A stretch of DNA of 64,000 nucleotides from JALORV01 sp963769745 (GTDB lineage: Bacteria > Pseudomonadota > Gammaproteobacteria > Burkholderiales > Burkholderiaceae_F), in contig CAVYNB010000036.1 in the NCBI GenBank assembly GCA_963769745.1, positions 1 to 64,000 of the forward strand, read 5' to 3'. Every line of letters starts with the position of its first letter. Position 1 is the stretch's first letter. Below, piece by piece: positions 46,306 through 58,027 of this stretch. Both the position numbers and the translations under genes were made by a program. The notes beneath the pieces were generated by a model. It saw only the letters and a program-made list of their open reading frames with translations, searched no databases and was not told where the DNA came from.

Positions 46306-47571
46306 ATGGGCGAGTGGCTGCAGAGCGTCTTGGGGTCGAACACCCTGCTGTCCGGCGGACTGACACTGGCCCTGCTCGGCCTCGCCGCCGTCTGGCTGCG
46401 CGATCTTCCGGGCAAGGTCTTTGGCTGGGCCAAGCACTTTCTGATCACGACGCTGACCGTCGACAGCCGTGACGAGCTGATGTTTCCTGCGCTCGTCGAG
46501 TACATGGACAGCCGCGAATCGCTGCGGCGGCTCAACAATTTCACTGCGCGCGCCGTGCGCCAGGGCACGAGCTACCAGAGCCTGCACGACGAGCTGCAAC
46601 AGGGCGGGCGTCCGCTCACCGTGCTGTCGCCGGGCGAGGGCTTTCACGTCTTCTTCCTCGACGGGCGCCTGATGTGGATGAAGCGCGAGGTCCAGGTCGG
46701 GCCGTCGATCTTCGAGAAGATCGCCCTGTCGACCTTCGGGCGCGACAAGCGGTCGCTCGAGGAACTGGTGCACGCGGCGATGGAGCATCGCATCGCGCGC
46801 GAGCTCAACCGCATTGCGGTCTACATGCCGAGTCCCTACAACAACGAGTGGATGCGAGCGCGGCTCGGCAACAACCGCAAGCTCGACTCGGTGGTGCTCA
46901 AGGCCGGCCAGAAGGAATCGATCCTGGAGGACCTGAATCGATTCTTCGCTTCGCACGATCGCTACGAGGCACTTGGCATTCCGTGGCGGCGCGGTTACCT
47001 GCTCTATGGTCAGCCGGGCACCGGCAAGACTTCGCTGGTGACCGCCATTGCATCCGAACTGGCGCTCAACGTCTGTGTGCTGAGCCTGGCATCACCGACC
47101 GTCACCGACGAAAAGATCGGCAACCTCCTGTCATCAGTGCCGCAACGCTCGGTCATCCTGATCGAGGATGTCGATGCCTTCTTCCGGCAGCGCGACAAGG
47201 CAGACGCGGGGGTCAAGGTTTCGTACTCGGGCTTCATTAATGCGCTCGACGGTGTCGCGGCGCACGAAGGCTCCGTCGTGTTCCTCACGACCAACCATCC
47301 GGAGTTGATCGACGAGGCGGCAATCCGCTCGGGGCGAGTCGATTTTCGGATGGAGCTCGGCTTGTGTGATGCCAGCCAGCTCGAACGCATGTTCCTGAAG
47401 TTCTTCGACGACGCTTCGGCCGCAGCGCGTTTCGCAAACGAAGTCGCTCCGGGGCGCTGGTCACCGGCACAGGTGCAGGAGCGACTGCTCAAGGCGGAAA
47501 GCGTCGACGAGGCCATCTCGCTGTTTCGCGACACGAAGCAAGCGGCATCCTTGACGTCGAAGGCAGCGTAG
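46306..47571 (+). CDS. BCS1-like membrane AAA+ ATPase
   Basis: The 421-residue protein has an N-terminal transmembrane helix (GGLTLALLGLAAVWL), a BCS1_N-like domain (residues ~40-215), and one AAA module: Walker A LLYGQPGTGKTSLV, Walker B SVILIEDVDAFFRQRD and an arginine-finger area EAAIRSGRVDFRME. The layout matches mitochondrial Bcs1, which moves the folded Rieske protein across the inner membrane. The bacterial relatives' clients are not known. No Rieske or bc1 gene lies nearby. Confidence 0.85.
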   Translation: MGEWLQSVLGSNTLLSGGLTLALLGLAAVWLRDLPGKVFGWAKHFLITTLTVDSRDELMFPALVEYMDSRESLRRLNNFTARAVRQGTSYQSLHDELQQGGRPLTVLSPGEGFHVFFLDGRLMWMKREVQVGPSIFEKIALSTFGRDKRSLEELVHAAMEHRIARELNRIAVYMPSPYNNEWMRARLGNNRKLDSVVLKAGQKESILEDLNRFFASHDRYEALGIPWRRGYLLYGQPGTGKTSLVTAIASELALNVCVLSLASPTVTDEKIGNLLSSVPQRSVILIEDVDAFFRQRDKADAGVKVSYSGFINALDGVAAHEGSVVFLTTNHPELIDEAAIRSGRVDFRMELGLCDASQLERMFLKFFDDASAAARFANEVAPGRWSPAQVQERLLKAESVDEAISLFRDTKQAASLTSKAA

Positions 47572-48003
47572 GCCGACGACCGCCGGCATCGGCGTCAGCG
47601 GAGCGGGGCACACGCATCCTTGTATCGCGGTCGTCGTGCAGTTGAGTGGCCGCGCTTGCACAATTCTCGACACATGAATTGATTGGTTACCGCTTGCACG
47701 GGAGGAAATTAGAGCCGTGACTCAAGCGAACTCAACGATCGATCCCTAGAATTTCGGGTCTCAGTGTGCGGTCACCCGTTGCGGTGTTGCCGCGCACCGA
47801 CGTCGCCGTAACGAGTGCAGCCACTGCCGATCGCAGCCGAGCCGCGCGACGAATCTGCGTATTGCAGTTGATGCTCAGTCGGCGTGTTGTCGACAATCGC
47901 GCCCACCCGCGTAATCGGGTAAGTAAACAAGAACAGGAGCGACCCGCTCCGAGTGTCCTGATCGGGACCAGCCGAGGGCGACGCCATAAGCGTCGTAGAG
48001 GTC
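47572..48003. other. Intergenic region of 432 bases with a hairpin before the small gene
   Basis: No gene was recognised; short ORFs here have no coding character. The stretch near 47640-47760 is relatively AT-rich. CGACGC-CATAA-GCGTCG at 47979-47995 forms a 6-bp hairpin just before the ribosome-binding site of the next small gene and could affect its translation. Confidence 0.4.
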
Positions 48004-48168
48004 ATGTATATGAAGAAGACTGAGGACGGCGATTCGCCGGATCTCGATGCCGCACGAGGCCTCGTGCCCGCCATCGTGATTGGCGCCGCCGTCTGGGCGA
48101 TTGTGTTTGCGATCGCCGTGCTGCTCTGGGGTTGCGGCGTTCCCGTTTCGGGGTCGGGCGCTTCCTAG
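48004..48168 (+). CDS. Small single-helix membrane protein (54 residues)
   Basis: The ORF starts at tandem ATGs (48004 and 48010) with AGAGG upstream and ends at TAG 48166-48168. It encodes a charged N-terminus (KKTEDGDSPDLDAARG), one transmembrane helix (LVPAIVIGAAVWAIVFAIAV) and a short tail with one Cys. Codon use is like the neighbouring genes, and no alternative frame is better. Function unknown. Confidence 0.5.
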   Translation: MYMKKTEDGDSPDLDAARGLVPAIVIGAAVWAIVFAIAVLLWGCGVPVSGSGAS

Positions 48169-48290
48169 ATTCCCTCCTGCCCGACGTGTCGCCGGGCGAC
48201 TCACACTGCTGTAGGTGGCGGACGCGACCGGGTCGCGCTGCACGGCGTTGTCGTCTCGGTGACGCCGAGGCCGGGCCATCTTGCGGCCCC

Positions 48291-48310
48291 GTTTATACGG
48301 GCGTATAAAC
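48291..48310. promoter_or_regulatory. Palindromic operator upstream of tetR-family gene
   Basis: GTTTATACG-GG-CGTATAAAC is a perfect 9-bp inverted repeat with a two-base spacer, five bases before the ATG of the TetR-family gene. It is an AT-rich island in GC-rich DNA. Position and symmetry fit an autoregulatory TetR operator controlling the whole export operon. Confidence 0.7.
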
Positions 48311-48315
48311 GCTGC

Positions 48316-48981
48316 ATGCCCGCCCCGGCCACCGCGACGACCTCAGCGCGCGAGCGACTGTTGCGCGCGGGCGCGCGCCAGGCGCGGCGAGCCGGCTTGC
48401 GTTCCATCACCGTGCGCGCCGTTTGCCAGCGGGCGGGAGCCAACCTCGGCAGCTTCGTCTATCACTTCGGTTCGCGCGATGCCTTCGTCGCAGAGATCAT
48501 CGAACGCTGGTACGGACCCCTGCTCGATCAGATGACTGCCACTGTCGACCGGGCGCTGCCGCCAGCCGAGCGCCTGCGGGCAATGGTGCTGCAGCTGGGC
48601 GACTGGGCCGCGACCAACAGCCGCTTCATCACGCATGTGCTGATGGACGCCGCGTCGGGCGAAGCGGCCGCACGGCAGTTCGTCCGGTCGCTGGCCGATC
48701 GCCACCCGGCGCTGATCCTGCGTGTGGTCGCCGAGGCGCAGCGCGCTCACGAGCTGCCGCGCGGCGAGCCATTGAACGTGGTGCTGTTTCTCATGGGTGC
48801 CATCGCGTTGCCGATTCTGCTGGCCGATCGCCTGGCCGAAGCGCGGCTTGCGCCGGCCGAACTCACCCGCGTGCTGGTCGAATTCGCGCGCGAGCGCAAG
48901 CATCGTGAGCAGCGTCTCGACTGGGCGCTCGGTGGCCTGACCCGGGAGGCCCGACATGGGCAAACTCAAGCCAGGCATTGA
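48316..48981 (+). CDS. TetR-family regulator (CecR/YbiH-like) of the downstream exporter
   Basis: The helix-turn-helix is at residues ~20-60 (LRSITVRAVCQRAGANLGSFVYHFGSRDAFV, quoted by ends as LRSITVRAV and FGSRDAF), and the C-terminal helices form the ligand pocket. The operon order with HlyD, ABC ATPase and permease mirrors E. coli cecR-ybhGFSR, whose regulator controls drug efflux genes. The start at 48316 is five bases after the palindrome; an upstream GTG or ATG would put the operator inside the gene. Its end overlaps the HlyD gene by 26 bases. Confidence 0.85.
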   Translation: MPAPATATTSARERLLRAGARQARRAGLRSITVRAVCQRAGANLGSFVYHFGSRDAFVAEIIERWYGPLLDQMTATVDRALPPAERLRAMVLQLGDWAATNSRFITHVLMDAASGEAAARQFVRSLADRHPALILRVVAEAQRAHELPRGEPLNVVLFLMGAIALPILLADRLAEARLAPAELTRVLVEFARERKHREQRLDWALGGLTREARHGQTQARH

Positions 48982-49931
48982 GGTCGCGCTGCTCGCGTGT
49001 GCGTTGCTGGTGCTGGCAGCGTGCACGCGCACCGATCCCGACACTTCGGCGGCTATGCGGAAGCGGATCTCGTGTATGTCGGGCCGGCGATCGGCGGCCG
49101 CGTGCAGAAACTTGCGGTCGAGCGCGGCGCACGCGTGAAGAAGGGCGACGTGCTGTTCGAACTCGAGCGCGACCCGGAAATCCTCGAAAAGGCCGCGGCC
49201 GCGGCGCGGGCGGAGCGCGCGGCGGCGCAGGTGCGCAACCTGCGCAAGGGCAAGCGGGCCGACGAGTTGCGCGCGATCGAGCAGCAACTGGCGCAGGCAC
49301 GGGCCTGCGCTGGTGCTCTCGACGCAATGAGCTGAAGCGCAACGAGACGCTGGTTGCGCAGGGCTTCATTTCTGCGACGCGCCTCGATGAAGCGCGCGCT
49401 GCACGCGAACGGGATGCCGCGCGCGTTGCCGAGGTTCAGGCGCAGCTGGCGACCGCGCGCGATGCGGCGCGACCCGACGAGATCGCGGCGGCCGAGGCCG
49501 ATCAGCGTGCAGCCGAGAGCGACCTGGCGTCAACTCAGTGGCGCGAGGACCAGACGGTCGGCCGGTCCACGGCGACCGGGACCGTGCACGACGTCATGTT
49601 TCGCCCCGGCGAGTGGGTCGGACAGGGCATGCCGGTGATCGCCCTGCTGCCCGACGGCGCGGTCAAGGTGCGGTTCTTCGTGCCGCAGGCGGCACTGACG
49701 CGCATCCGCATCGGTGAGAGCGTGGCGGTGAGTTGCGACGGTTGTCCGCCAGGGCTCTCGGCACGCGTTACCTTCGTTTCCGATCAGGCCGAGTACACGC
49801 CGCCGGTCATCTACAGCAACGAAAGCCGCGCCAAGCTCGTATTCATGGTCGAGGCGAAGCCGGACGACAAGTCGGTGCAACTGCTCAAGCCCGGCCAGCC
49901 GCTCGACGTTCGCATTGCCGCGGGTACCTAG
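48956..49931 (+). CDS. HlyD-family membrane fusion protein (YbhG-like); frameshifts near 49050 and 49312
   Basis: The N-terminus has a lipobox-like LVLAAC after a hydrophobic stretch. A biotinyl-lipoyl half (YVGPAIGGRVQKLAVERGARVKKGDVLFEL, cited by VGPAIGGRVQ and KKGDVLFEL), a coiled-coil (AEADQRAAESDLAS) and the second half (GTVHDVMFRPGEWVGQGMP) follow. The parts lie in three frames, joined near 49050 and 49312, so two indels are needed. The protein bridges the inner-membrane ABC exporter with the outer membrane or periplasm. Confidence 0.8.
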
Positions 49932-49943
49932 GGCGTCGACCCG

Positions 49944-50870
49944 ATGAGCCCGGATCTTGCGATCGACGTCCGCGGACTGACCAAGACCTTCAGCGGCCGC
50001 ACCGTGGTCGACCACATCGACCTCGCGGTGCCGCGCGGGCAGGTTTGCGGATTCCTCGGTCCGAACGGCAGCGGCAAGACGACGACGATCCGCATGCTGT
50101 GCGGGCTGCTCGAGGTCGATGCAGGCGAAGGCACCTGCCTCGGCTACGACATCCGCCGCGAGTCCCGCCGCATCAAGCTGCGGGTTGGCTACATGACGCA
50201 GCGGTTCGGGCTGTATGAAGACCTGTCGATCGCCGAGAACCTCGACTTCACCGCGCGTGTCTACCGCCTCGACAACCGTCGCCAGCGCGTCGCCGATGCG
50301 CTCGATCGCCTGGGACTGACGGCGCGCAAGGCACAGCTGGCCGGCACGCTGTCAGGCGGCTGGAAGCAACGCCTCGCGCTCGCGGCGTGCCTGCTGCACG
50401 GGCCGGAGCTGCTGCTGCTCGACGAGCCGACGGCCGGCGTCGACCCGAAGGCGCGCCGTGACTTCTGGCGCGAGATCCACGCACTCGCCGCGGACGGCAT
50501 CACGGTGCTGGTCAGCACGCACTACATGGACGAGGCCGAGCGCTGTCATCGCCTCGTCTACATTTCCTACGGCAAGATGCTGGCGGCCGGCACCGCGCCG
50601 GAAGTGATTGCGCAGGCCGGTCTCAGGACCTGGGCCGTGCATGGCGCGCGGCTCGACGCCGTGCTCGATGCCGTCGAGCAGCGCGGCTGGATGGCGGTGC
50701 CTTTCGGTACCAGCCTGCATGTCAGCAGCACCGACCACGACGACTTTCCGCGCTGGCTGGCGGAGCACGACCCGGCGCTGGCGCGCGAGGTGCGCATCGA
50801 GCCGATCCCGACCGGGCTCGAGGATGTCTTCATTGCACTGACGCAGGATGCCCGCGACACCGTCAGCTGA
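49944..50870 (+). CDS. ABC exporter ATP-binding protein (YbhF-like)
   Basis: The 308-residue protein has Walker A LGPNGSGKTTTIRML, the Q-loop MTQRFGLYEDLS, the signature LSGGWKQRLALA, Walker B LLLLDEPTAGVD and the H-loop STHYMDEAERC. A C-terminal ~80-residue extension is typical of drug/antibiotic-type ABC-2 ATPases. E. coli YbhF has two such domains; only one is present here. Start 49944 is 12 bases after the HlyD stop. The ATPase powers the permease that follows. Confidence 0.9.
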   Translation: MSPDLAIDVRGLTKTFSGRTVVDHIDLAVPRGQVCGFLGPNGSGKTTTIRMLCGLLEVDAGEGTCLGYDIRRESRRIKLRVGYMTQRFGLYEDLSIAENLDFTARVYRLDNRRQRVADALDRLGLTARKAQLAGTLSGGWKQRLALAACLLHGPELLLLDEPTAGVDPKARRDFWREIHALAADGITVLVSTHYMDEAERCHRLVYISYGKMLAAGTAPEVIAQAGLRTWAVHGARLDAVLDAVEQRGWMAVPFGTSLHVSSTDHDDFPRWLAEHDPALAREVRIEPIPTGLEDVFIALTQDARDTVS

Positions 50871-52075
50871 GCGAAGCGCCGGGCCGCCCCAAGCGAGCTC
50901 GCGCCGCAGCGCGCCGCGCGGAGGCTCCGACGAACGCCCGTGGCGCTGGGCATTGTCGCTCGAGCGCATCGGTGCCGTGCTGCGCAAGGAGTTCATCCAG
51001 CTGCGGCGCGACCGGCTGACGTTCGCGATGCTGATCGGCGTGCCGATCATGCAGCTCGTGCTGTTCGGCTACGCGATCAACTCGGATCCCCGGAACCTGC
51101 CGACGGCGGTCGTGGCGCTCGACCAGTCGCCGTTCGTGCGCAGCATCGTGCGCGCGGCACAGAACACGACTTACTTTCACATCATCGAGGTCGGCTCGGA
51201 GAGCGAGGCCGAGCGCCTGATCGCGCGCGGCGATGTCCAGTTCGCACTGGTGTTTCCATCGGACTTCAGCGCGCGGCTGGTTCGCGGCGAGTCGCCGGCC
51301 ATGGCCGTGTATCGCGGATGCCACCGATCCCGCCGCCACCGGACCGGCGGTATCGGCGCTGCAGCGGTTGCCGCAGCTCGCGCTGCGTAACGATCTGCAC
51401 GGGCCGCTCGCTCGGCTGGCGCCGGACCGCGAACCGTTTCAGGTCATCGTGCACAAGCGCTACAACCCGGAGGGGCTGACCAACTACAACGTCGTGCCCG
51501 GCCTGATGGGCGTGATCCTGACGATGACGCTGGTGATGATGACGGCGATGGGCATGACGCGCGAACGCGAGCGCGGCACGCTGGAGAACCTTCTTGCCAC
51601 GCCGGTGCGTCCGGTCGAAGTGATGATCGGCAAGATCGTGCCCTACGTGATCATCGGCTATGTGCAGGTGCTGATCGTGTTCACGGCGGCGCGTTGGCTC
51701 TTCGAGGTCCCGATGTTCGGCAACTTCGTCCTGCTGTCATCGGCCATCGTGCTGTTCATCATCGCCACGCTCGGCGTTGGCTTCGCGTTCTCGACGATCG
51801 CCCGGTCGCAGATGCAGTCGATGCAGATGACGATGTTCTTTTTCCTGCCGAACATCCTGCTGTCGGGGTTCATGTTTCCGTTCCGCGGCATGCCGACCTG
51901 GGCGCAGTGGATCGGCGAAGCTCTGCCGCTGACGCATTTCCTGCGCATCGTGCGCGGCGTGATGCTCAAGGGCGCGGGGCTGGCCGACGTCGCACCGCAG
52001 ACGGTGCCGATCCTGGTCTTCATCGCCGTGGCCGCCGCGGTTGCGATGAAACGCTACAAGCAGACGCTCGATTGA
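50848..52075 (+). CDS. ABC-2 type permease (YbhS/YbhR-like); frameshift near 51313
   Basis: A cytoplasmic N-terminus and helix 1 (FAMLIGVPIMQLVLFGYAIN) are followed by a large extracytoplasmic loop (SDPRNLPTAVVALDQSP) and then five helices with GMTRERERGTLENLLATPVRP and FFFLPNILLSGFMFPFRGMP, typical of ABC-2 permeases. The first 155 residues are in one frame and the rest in the next; the indel is near 51313 (AVYR to DATDPAATGPAVSAL). It overlaps the ATPase end by 23 bases. The exporter probably has this single permease as a homodimer. Confidence 0.85.
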
Positions 52076-52754
52076 CGGCGCAGGACCCCGGCGCTGGCCG
52101 ATTGCTTCGCAATCGCATGAATGGCAGCGAGGAGAGGTCCCGACCGAGTTCCTGCGTCGCGCTACGCTGCCGGCATGAATCGAAGGACTGCCTGCGCCAC
52201 CTTGATGGCCCTGGTGCTGATGGCAGCCGGCGCGCCGACGAGTGCGGTCGAGACGCAGGTCCGGATTTCCCGCGACGGGGAACTGGTCCTGATCGACGCC
52301 GTGCTGCTTGCGCCGGTGACACCGGCTCGAGGCATGGGTGGTGCTCACCGACTTCGACGTCATGGCGCGGTACGTCCCGGACCTGGAAGCGAGCCGGGTG
52401 ACCATCCGACTCGGCAATCGCCTCCGTGTCGAGCAGCGCGGCGTTGCGCGCTGGGGTCCCTTCGCTCGTCCTTTCACGATGGTGCGGGAAGTCGAACTCA
52501 CGCCGATGGAGCAGGTGGAGTCGCGCTCGATCGGCGGCACGCTGCAACGGGTAAGGACGTCGACGCGGCTGGCTCCCGTGGCAGGCGGCACGGAGGTGCG
52601 CCATCACCTCGAGTTCGTTTTCAATGTCTGGATGCCGGACCTTCTGGCCGACGCCTTCCTGCGCTACAAGGTGCGCGAGCAGTTCGACGCGGTGGTGGAG
52701 GAGATGCTGCTTCGGCGTGGCTCGCGGCAGGAAGTGAGTGCCTTGCCTCCAGCG

Positions 52755-54563
<1,809 letters not shown>

Positions 54564-54599
54564 AACCGCATTCTCGCAAGCCGGCGCCGTCGCAGCGGC

Positions 54600-54977
54600 T
54601 CAGCGCATCCGTCGCGCCTGCTCGCAGAGCCAGCGCACCGCCGTCTCGTTGTCCCGGGCAATGTGTATTGCGGACGCAGCCACCGGGTCCAAGGTGCGCA
54701 GCATGCCGTCGATGACTTCGATCTGCGGCAGGACCGGTCCGAAGAACCGCGGCCGATCGCCGTGCAGGACCAGCAACGTCGGGAAGGTCTCGATGTCGAG
54801 GTCTCCGAGGACGTCGGAGTCATCCTCGATGTCGATCCACAGGTGCTGTGCGTCGCTGGCCCGTGCCGCGCGCTGCTCGAAGAGCCGCCGATAGTCGCGG
54901 CAGGTGTCACACCACTCCGCGCACAGGCAGACGACCGTCCACTCGGTCGGCGGTCCGGAGTGAGGGTAGGTGATCAT
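54600..54977 (-). CDS. Thioredoxin-family protein
   Basis: The 125-residue protein has the CxxC active site as LCAEWCDTCRDYRRLFE and the cis-Pro in DIETFPTLLVLHGD, with the thioredoxin fold order. Start 54977 (MITYPHSGPPTEW). It is cytoplasmic without leader. It lies upstream of uup on the same strand with 36 bases between them and divergent from the acetoacetyl-CoA synthetase gene. It would reduce disulfides or serve as a partner for an unknown client. Confidence 0.85.
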   Translation of the reverse strand: MITYPHSGPPTEWTVVCLCAEWCDTCRDYRRLFEQRAARASDAQHLWIDIEDDSDVLGDLDIETFPTLLVLHGDRPRFFGPVLPQIEVIDGMLRTLDPVAASAIHIARDNETAVRWLCEQARRMR

Positions 54978-55023
54978 CGGTCCATTGTGCCTGTGGCGCG
55001 GTGGCCTCGTAGACTGCGGACGC

Positions 55024-57002
55024 ATGGAACCCGCCGAGCCGCTGTGGCACCCCTCGTCCGAACGGGTCGAGCGCGCGCACATCACCGCGTTCCTGCGCTG
55101 GCTCGAGCGTGAGCGCGGCCTGACGTTCGCCGACTACGAGTCGTTGTGGCAGTGGTCGGTGAACGACCTCGAAGGATTCTGGGGCGCGCTCTGGCACTTC
55201 CTCGATATCCGCGCGTCGCGGCCGTATGAGAAAGTGCTCGGCGCGCGCGAGATGCCCGGAGCCGAGTGGTTCGTCGGGGCGCGACTGAATCTCGTCGACC
55301 AGGTGTTCCGGCATGTGACCGAGTCACGACCGGCGATCCTCGCCGGCAACGAGCGCGGCGAGCTGCGTGAGGTCTCGTGGACCGAATCTGCGCGCTCAGG
55401 TCGCGTCGCTGGCTGAGGCGCTGCGCGGCCTCGGCGTCGTACCCGGCGACCGCATCGTCGCCATCCTGCCCAATGTGCCGGAAACCATCGTCGCGTTTTT
55501 CGCCTGCGCGAGCGTCGGTGCGATCTGGTCGGTGTGCTCGCCGGACATGGGTCCGCTGGCCGTGCTCGACCGGTTTCGACAGATCGCGCCCCGGGTACTC
55601 ATCGCCGGCGACGGCTATCGCTACGGTGGCAAGGTCTACGACCGCGTCGAGGTCCTGGCCGAGATCCGCGCGGCACTCACCAGCCTCGAGCACACGATCG
55701 TTGTTCCACTGTTGCGCGACGACGTGGACGCCGCGCGTTTTCCCGGCGCGCTGTCGTGGCACGCGCTGACAGGAAACGCGGCCGAGCTGCGGTGCGAGCA
55801 GGTGGCGTCAGACCATCCGCTCTGGGTGGTGTACTCATCCGGCACGACCGGCCTGCCGAAGGCGATCGTGCACGGTCACGCCGGCGTGCTGCTCGAGATG
55901 CTGAAAGGCGTGCACCTGCATCGCGACATCGGTCCGGGCGATCGCTTCTTCTGGTACACGACCACCGGCTGGATCATGTGGAACGTGCAGGTCAGCGGCT
56001 TGCTGGCCGGCGCAACGGTGGTGCTGTACGACGGACATCCGGCGACGCCGGACTTCGGGGCGCTGTGGCGCTTCGTCGAGCGCGTCGGCGCGACCTTCTT
56101 CGGCGCGGGCGCCGCCTACTTCGCGAACTGCATCAAGGCGGGGATCGAGCCGGCACGCATTGCGAACCTCTCAGCACTGCACACCCTCGGATCGACCGGA
56201 TCGCCGCTGCCGGCGGAGTCCTACCGCTGGGTCTACGCGCATGTGAAGCGCGACCTCTGGCTGGTGTCGATCGCCGGCGGCACCGATCTCGCCGGGCGCG
56301 TTCCTCACCGGGCTGCCGACCTTGCCGGTGTACGAAGGCGAGATGCAGTGCCGTGCCCTGGGACTCAAGGTCGAGGCGTGGGACGACGCCGGCAAGCCGC
56401 TGATTGACGACGTGGGCGAGCTGGTCTGCACCGAGCCGTTTCCGTCGATGCCACTTTACTTCTGGAACGACGCCGACGGCCGGCGCTACCGCGAGAGCTA
56501 CTTCGAGGTGTTTCCCGGCGTGTGGCGGCACGGCGACTGGACGCGCCTCGTGCCGCGGCCGGAGGCGGTTGGGGGTGTGATCTACGGCCGGTCCGACGCC
56601 ACGATCAACCGCCACGGCATCCGCATGGGCACGGCGGAGTTGTACCGTGCGGTCGAAGCACTGCCCGAGATCGTGGACTCGCTGGTCGTCGATCTCGAGT
56701 ATCTCGGGCGCGAGTCCTACATGCCGCTCTTCGTCGTGCTGCGGGCCAACGTGGCGCTCGATGAAAGCCTCAGGCAGCGCATCAACGCCCGCATCGGCGC
56801 CGCGCTGTCGGCGCGCCACGTGCCGAGCGAGATCCTCGCGATCGCCGAGGTGCCGCGCACGCTCTCGGGCAAGAAGATGGAATTGCCGATCAAGCGACTG
56901 CTGCTCGGCCATCGCCTTGAGGACGTCGCCCACGCCGACGCGATGGCCAACCCGGCCAGCCTGGCGTGGTTCGTCGACTTTGCCAGGCGGCGCTCCGGCT
57001 GA
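55024..57002 (+). CDS. Acetoacetyl-CoA synthetase; frameshifts near 55385 and 56298
   Basis: The adenylate-forming enzyme has the N-terminal FADYESLWQWSVNDLEGFW typical of AacS, the AMP-binding loop VVYSSGTTGLPKAIVHGH, FFWYTTTGWIMWN, GSTGSPLPAESYRWVY and the C-terminal RTLSGKKMELPIKRLL with the catalytic Lys. Three frames in succession hold the three parts, with shifts near 55385 and 56298. At about 650 residues total it has normal length. It activates acetoacetate for lipid or polyhydroxyalkanoate synthesis and fits the fatty-acid theme of the window. Confidence 0.85.
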
Positions 57003-57016
57003 ACGCCAGTAGGCCG

Positions 57017-57060
57017 TTGAAAAAAAGTCTTGCAATAACTATTACAGTATGTAATAGTTA
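57017..57060 (+). promoter_or_regulatory. chr operon promoter with perfect palindromic operator
   Basis: TTGAAA (57017-57022), 17 bases, then TATTAC (57040-57045) form a promoter-like pair. The -10 lies in the left arm of TAACTATTAC-AGTAT-GTAATAGTTA (57036-57060), a perfect 10-bp inverted repeat with a five-base spacer, ending four bases before the chrB ATG. ChrB proteins are chromate-responsive regulators in characterised chr operons, so this is a likely ChrB operator. Copy 2 lacks it. Confidence 0.65.
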
Positions 57061-57064
57061 GTAC

Positions 57065-58027
57065 ATGCAACATGACTGGCTTGCCCTTGTACTGACTCTG
57101 CCGACCTCGCCAAGCGCGGTGCGCGTGCGCATCTGGCGCGCGCTGAAGGCGAGCGGCTGCGGCGCGCTGCGCGACGGCGTCTATCTGATGCCGGCGCAGC
57201 CCGGCGCCGCCGACGTGTTCGATGCGCTGGCCGACGAGGTGCGCCAGGCGGGTGGCGAGGCCACGCGGCTGGAATTGGGCGCCCGCGACGCGGAACAGCA
57301 GATTCAGTTCGAGGCGCTGTTCGACCGCTCCGCCGAGTACAAGGCGTTCGAGGTCGAACTGGCGCGCCAGCGCCGCGCGCTGCGCAGCGCCACCGAAGCC
57401 GCCGGACGCCGCCTGCTGCGTTCACTTGCACAGAAGCTCGCTGCGCTGCAGGCGATCGATTTCTTTCCCGACGCGCGCGGCGCGAGTGCGGCCGCCGCGC
57501 TGGAAGAACTGCGCGTGGCCAGCGAAGTCGCGCTGGTCGCCGGGCGAGCCGCGCGCTCAAACGGCCGGACGGATCGAGCTGCGCGACCCGGACGACTATC
57601 AGGGCCGGACCTGGGCGACGCGTGCCCGGCCGTGGGTCGACCGGCTCGCGAGCGCCTGGCTCGTCGCCCGCTTCATCGACCGCTCGCCACGCTTCGTCTG
57701 GCTGAAGTCGACCGCGCGCGTGCCGAAGGCCGCGCTCGGCTTCGACTTCGACGGCGCCACGTTCAGCCACGTCGACGGCAAGGTGACGTTCGAGGTGATC
57801 GCGGCGAGCTTCGGCCTGGACGCGACGAGGCGCTGCGCAGGCTCGGCGAGGCGGTGCACTACATCGATGTCGGCGGCGCGGCGAGCGAGGAAGCGGCGGG
57901 GCTCGAGGCGCTGATCCGCGGGCTGCAGGCGCAGCACAGCGACGACGATGCGCTGCTCGCGGCCTCGCTGGCAGTGTTCGATGCGCTGTATGCGGGTATG
58001 AAAGGGCGACATGACGACGCTCGATGA
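57065..58027 (+). CDS. chrB: ChrB chromate-resistance regulator, copy 1; compensating frameshifts near 57527 and 57826
   Basis: The N-terminal domain (WLALVLTLPTSPSAVRVRIW, LKASGCGALRDGVYLMP) and C-terminal domain (TWATRARPWVDRLASAWLVA, FSHVDGKVTFEVIAASFGLD, YIDVGGAASEEA) are those of ChrB, which senses chromate and controls chrA. Against copy 2, copy 1 has an extra T near 57527 and lacks a T near 57826, so about 300 bases between are read out of frame while the ends are in frame. The start at 57065 lies just after the palindrome. It overlaps chrA by four bases. Confidence 0.8.
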   Translation: MQHDWLALVLTLPTSPSAVRVRIWRALKASGCGALRDGVYLMPAQPGAADVFDALADEVRQAGGEATRLELGARDAEQQIQFEALFDRSAEYKAFEVELARQRRALRSATEAAGRRLLRSLAQKLAALQAIDFFPDARGASAAAALEELRVASEVALVAGRAARSNGRTDRAARPGRLSGPDLGDACPAVGRPARERLARRPLHRPLATLRLAEVDRARAEGRARLRLRRRHVQPRRRQGDVRGDRGELRPGRDEALRRLGEAVHYIDVGGAASEEAAGLEALIRGLQAQHSDDDALLAASLAVFDALYAGMKGRHDDAR

